The notes beneath the pieces were generated by a model, which worked only from the letters and a program-made list of their open reading frames with translations, was not told the origin of the DNA and ran no database searches. A stretch of DNA of 8,030 bases, from NCBI GenBank assembly GCA_964400725.1, contig CAYNVS010000080.1, forward strand, positions 1 to 8,030. Direction: 5' to 3'. A program made the translations under genes and the position numbers. Source of the DNA: CAYNVS01 sp964400725 (GTDB lineage Bacteria > Myxococcota_A > SURF-8 > CAYNVS01). This document shows, in pieces, positions 6,690-8,030 of the stretch (position 1 is the stretch's first letter; each line of letters starts with the position of its first letter).

Positions 6690-6746
6690 TCCCGAAGAGG
6701 CTCCGTGTTACCAGCACGGCGCATGCGGGCGGCGTCGTGCCTAGCT
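6665..6746 (-). promoter_or_regulatory. Alternative (antiterminator-like) fold overlapping the terminator
   Basis: AGCUAGGCA (6746-6738) is an exact complement of UGCCUAGCU (6673-6665). Between them two hairpins can form, GCACGACG with CGCCGUGC (one mismatch) and ACACG with CGUGU enclosing a CCUC-UUCGG-GAGG stem, giving a three-way junction. The CGUGU arm is shared with the terminator's 5' strand, so the junction and terminator exclude each other. This is the layout of an attenuator or riboswitch expression platform, but no ligand class is recognised. Confidence 0.4.
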
Positions 6747-6934
6747 GTATGTCTGTTTTATTCTTAATTAAAGCAATCGTTCGCGGGTGGTAAGTCCGCC
6801 AGCCAGTATCGGCAAATTGCTTAAACAATGAATATAACGTTTTGTATTTTATCCTGGCCTTAAAACAAAGCAAGATATTTTCGGGTGAGCTGTGACGCTT
6901 TTGGAAGAACGGCAGAGAGGCGGACTTTCCTCGT

Positions 6935-7012
6935 AAAAAGAGAAGGGCCGGAAGCTAGGTATGCCACTTGGGGGGGGACGGTGGGAATCTAAAGGACGTG
7001 CTTCCTGCCCTT
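6935..7012 (-). repeat. Conserved element shared with 4375-4454, copy B
   Basis: The closing stem pairs 6945-6955 with 7000-7010 (10 bp with one mismatch). The loop keeps the blocks seen in copy A, on the - strand GTCCTTTAG, ATTCCCAC, CCAAGTGGCATACCT. The stem is followed on the - strand by CTTCTCTTTTTA. The stem arms differ between copies yet stay paired (GGGC-C-GGAAGC against GGG-CGGAAG), which argues for selection on structure. Confidence 0.55.
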
Positions 7013-7020
7013 CAATTGAA

Positions 7021-7048
7021 ATTATAACCAATTTTCCTTTTTTGACAA
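7021..7048 (-). promoter_or_regulatory. Sigma70-type promoter of RNA copy B
   Basis: On the - strand TTGTCA (7043-7048), 16 bases, then a perfect TATAAT (7021-7026). The start would be near 7012-7013, at GAAGGG, directly at the 5' end of the conserved stem. Copy A has the same layout. Confidence 0.62.
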
Positions 7049-7258
7049 TTTATGTGATCAACTTTTTCTCATTTTGATATGCCGACCGAGCATAATTCTT
7101 AACTGCTCTAGTCGAGGTCAGCGCGAATCGAGCGGCCTTTGTTCCGCCGCCTACCAAGACGAGTTTGTAGGTTCGTTCGCTTATCCTTTCCGAGCGCGAT
7201 AATTGACGCTGAGTCCTGTTTGATGTAATCTTGCTTAGCAATAATAAAAGGAAATTAC
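7049..7258. other. Gap with no convincing gene
   Basis: A - strand frame of 63 codons (7050-7241) begins with TTG, lacks a ribosome-binding site and resembles nothing I recognise, though its composition is gene-like and it could be a remnant. On the + strand TTGACG (7203-7208), 17 bases, then TAATCT (7226-7231) is a weak promoter candidate for the outer-membrane gene. AAAGG (7247-7251) is that gene's ribosome-binding site. Confidence 0.35.
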
Positions 7259-7966
7259 ATGATAAAAATAAAATACAAGGTTACTGTCGACCATTTATTA
7301 CGCATCATGATATTGACGTGCGCTTGTTTGCTTTGCATGTCGACGCGATCAGTATCGGCTTACGCTGCCGAAGGCGGTAATGCCGAGACAAATCAAACCG
7401 ACGAGAAAAGCGGATGGCTTGTCGGCGCGGACGCTCACTACACGCTGCTTACCGGGAAATTCCATGAACTTTACGAACACGGCCCCGGAGCGAGTTTGCT
7501 GCTTGGCTATCAAATCGCCGAACATGTCAGAATAGGACTGCTGAATCGCTTTTCTTTGCATAAGGCTCGCGGCGACTACGAAGACATGTATCGCCTTGCG
7601 TTCAATTTTATCCTTGAAGCGAACTATCTATGGGAGAACGGTTTGGAAGCCGGAGGCAAAGGCGGGCTTGGATTAGGCTATACCAACGCGTATTACCGAG
7701 GCACGCCCGAATACCGCGGACCCAACTCCAAGCCGTGGCTTTACGACGAAGACGAGTACGGTTTCGGCTGTTCCTTTATTGTAGGCTTACAGGCCGGTTA
7801 TCGCGTTACGAACTGGCTGCAAATCGACGCGACGTTCGACTTGGACCTAATAGCCAAACGCCCTCCGAGCTTGGACGAGCCTGAGGACGGCGAGGAAAAA
7901 GCGGACTCGCCGGAATTTGCCGAAGTCATGTTTGCCGCCGGCTTGCGCTTGACTTTTGTTTTCTAA
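7259..7966 (+). CDS. Predicted outer-membrane beta-barrel protein (OmpA/porin-like barrel)
   Basis: A 235-residue protein starting at ATG 7259, 7 bases after AAAGG. Residues 1-36 form a Sec signal peptide: basic start, hydrophobic core LLRIMILTCACLLCM, cleavage after SAYA. The mature part has alternating short strands such as GWLVGADAHYTLL, GASLLLGYQIAEHVRIGLLNRF, LAFNFILEANYLW, GFGCSFIVGLQAGYRV, LQIDATFDLDLIA and FAEVMFAAGLRLTFVF, and ends in Phe, the usual BAM recognition residue. Size suits an 8- to 10-strand barrel in the outer membrane. An acidic loop (PPSLDEPEDGEEKADSPE) precedes the last strand. It resembles the OMP_b-brl superfamily of poorly characterised barrels. Role and ligand are unknown. 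It appears to be a single-gene unit between the RNA gene and a recombinase end, and may be a surface-altering cargo gene or host gene. Confidence 0.72.
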   Translation: MIKIKYKVTVDHLLRIMILTCACLLCMSTRSVSAYAAEGGNAETNQTDEKSGWLVGADAHYTLLTGKFHELYEHGPGASLLLGYQIAEHVRIGLLNRFSLHKARGDYEDMYRLAFNFILEANYLWENGLEAGGKGGLGLGYTNAYYRGTPEYRGPNSKPWLYDEDEYGFGCSFIVGLQAGYRVTNWLQIDATFDLDLIAKRPPSLDEPEDGEEKADSPEFAEVMFAAGLRLTFVF

Positions 7967-7975
7967 GCTACGTTA

Positions 7976-8030
7976 CTACAACCCCTCCACGGCCGCTCTG
8001 ACCTCCTCGTCGTCCATGTGGAGGTATACG
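7976..8030 (-). CDS. Probable tyrosine recombinase/integrase, C-terminal end only
   Basis: Partial gene entering from the right edge. The - strand frame reads VYLHMDDEEVRAAVEGL and stops at TAG (7976-7978). This resembles the last helix of XerC/D-like tyrosine recombinases and phage integrases, where the catalytic Tyr sits in a T-x-x-YxHxxxEExRxAVExL segment; Y at 8024-8026 would be the nucleophile. Only 17 residues are visible, so the Arg and His residues of the active site cannot be checked. If correct, it supports a mobile element and suggests an attachment site nearby. It ends 10 bases from the end of the outer-membrane gene. Confidence 0.45.
   Translation of the reverse strand, partial: VYLHMDDEEVRAAVEGL

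Larger units (their letters stand above)
6637..7013 (-). ncRNA. Candidate structured noncoding RNA or long leader, about 375 nt
   Basis: This noncoding unit runs from a good promoter (7021-7048) to a strong intrinsic terminator. No gene fits: frames of 60-68 codons lack ribosome-binding sites. Its 5' part is the conserved element also found at 4375-4454. Further - strand pairings are AAGCAAU with AUUGCUU (6816-6822 with 6771-6777), AAGUCCGCC with GGCGGACUU (6919-6927 with 6792-6800), GCACG with CGUGC near 6741-6714, and AGCUAGGCA (6746-6738) with UGCCUAGCU in the terminator loop (6673-6665). The U-run after the first stem (6939-6934) could also end a 75-nt product. Two internal hairpins pair slightly better on the + strand, so the strand is not settled by folding alone. 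A 12-base match to the RNase P RNA CR-I consensus (GAGGAAAGUCCG, near 6932-6921) is not backed by the other conserved regions. Whether it is a free RNA or the nuclease leader is open. Confidence 0.5.

Noticed and set aside
6665..6746. Integron attC site or tRNA, from the AGCTAGGCA/TGCCTAGCT inverted repeat enclosing two hairpins.
   Set aside because: It lacks the GTTRRRY/RYYYAAC core of attC, and has no T-loop GTTC, anticodon arm of proper size or CCA end for a tRNA.
6921..6932. RNase P RNA (rnpB): GAGGAAAGUCCG on the - strand matches the CR-I consensus and AAGUCCGCC pairs with GGCGGACUU downstream, in a unit of about 375 nt.
   Set aside because: The CR-V ACAGAA segment, the bulged U of P4, the CR-II/III blocks and P1 pairing of the 5' and 3' ends are all absent, and the two P4-like arms are only 118 bases apart. 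A covariance search would settle it.
7050..7241. A 63-codon - strand frame.
   Set aside because: TTG start, no ribosome-binding site and no recognisable family; it may be a gene remnant but cannot be supported.

Overview
The window looks like a decaying or rearranged phage-derived (or similarly mobile) island in a Gram-negative bacterium. The Gram-negative call rests on one gene, a secreted outer-membrane beta-barrel-like protein at 7259-7966 with a C-terminal Phe. Codon choice is mixed, with no extreme base composition in the genes, but the gap at 3661-4638 is visibly AT-rich. I cannot assign a species or phylum.

Left part (1-2117, all +): the last 30 codons of a phage-type DNA methyltransferase, then a probable terminase small subunit that starts in an ATGA overlap with the methylase stop, then a terminase large subunit. 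All key ATPase and nuclease motifs of the large subunit are present, but the frame is cut by one TGA where the family normally has Trp. No portal, protease or capsid genes follow, so the packaging module is orphaned. Converging on it from the - strand is an ATPase with an AAA_14/DUF4143-like layout and a C-terminal PD-(D/E)XK-like motif (2274-3644), with its own near-consensus promoter.

Middle (3661-5338): a gene-poor AT-rich stretch with an 11-bp tandem repeat (three direct copies, plus one inverted copy about 100 bp away) and a small structured-RNA candidate on the - strand. A two-gene + strand unit follows, encoding a small AT-hook-like basic protein and an XRE-type helix-turn-helix protein.

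Right part (5493-8030): a stand-alone PD-(D/E)XK nuclease with a C-terminal RAMA-like domain (- strand), a probable modified-DNA restriction enzyme. Upstream of it, on the same strand, lies a noncoding transcription unit of about 375 nt with a good promoter, long inverted repeats and a strong intrinsic terminator ending about 45 bp before the nuclease start. The first 70 nt or so of this unit share sequence and fold with the RNA candidate at 4375-4454, and both copies have a - strand promoter at the same distance. The outer-membrane protein gene comes next. At the right edge is the last 17 codons of what looks like a tyrosine recombinase, reading into the window from the right.

The two matched small RNAs, and the leader/terminator in front of a RAMA nuclease, are the least explained and most interesting parts. 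The function of the RNAs is unknown.
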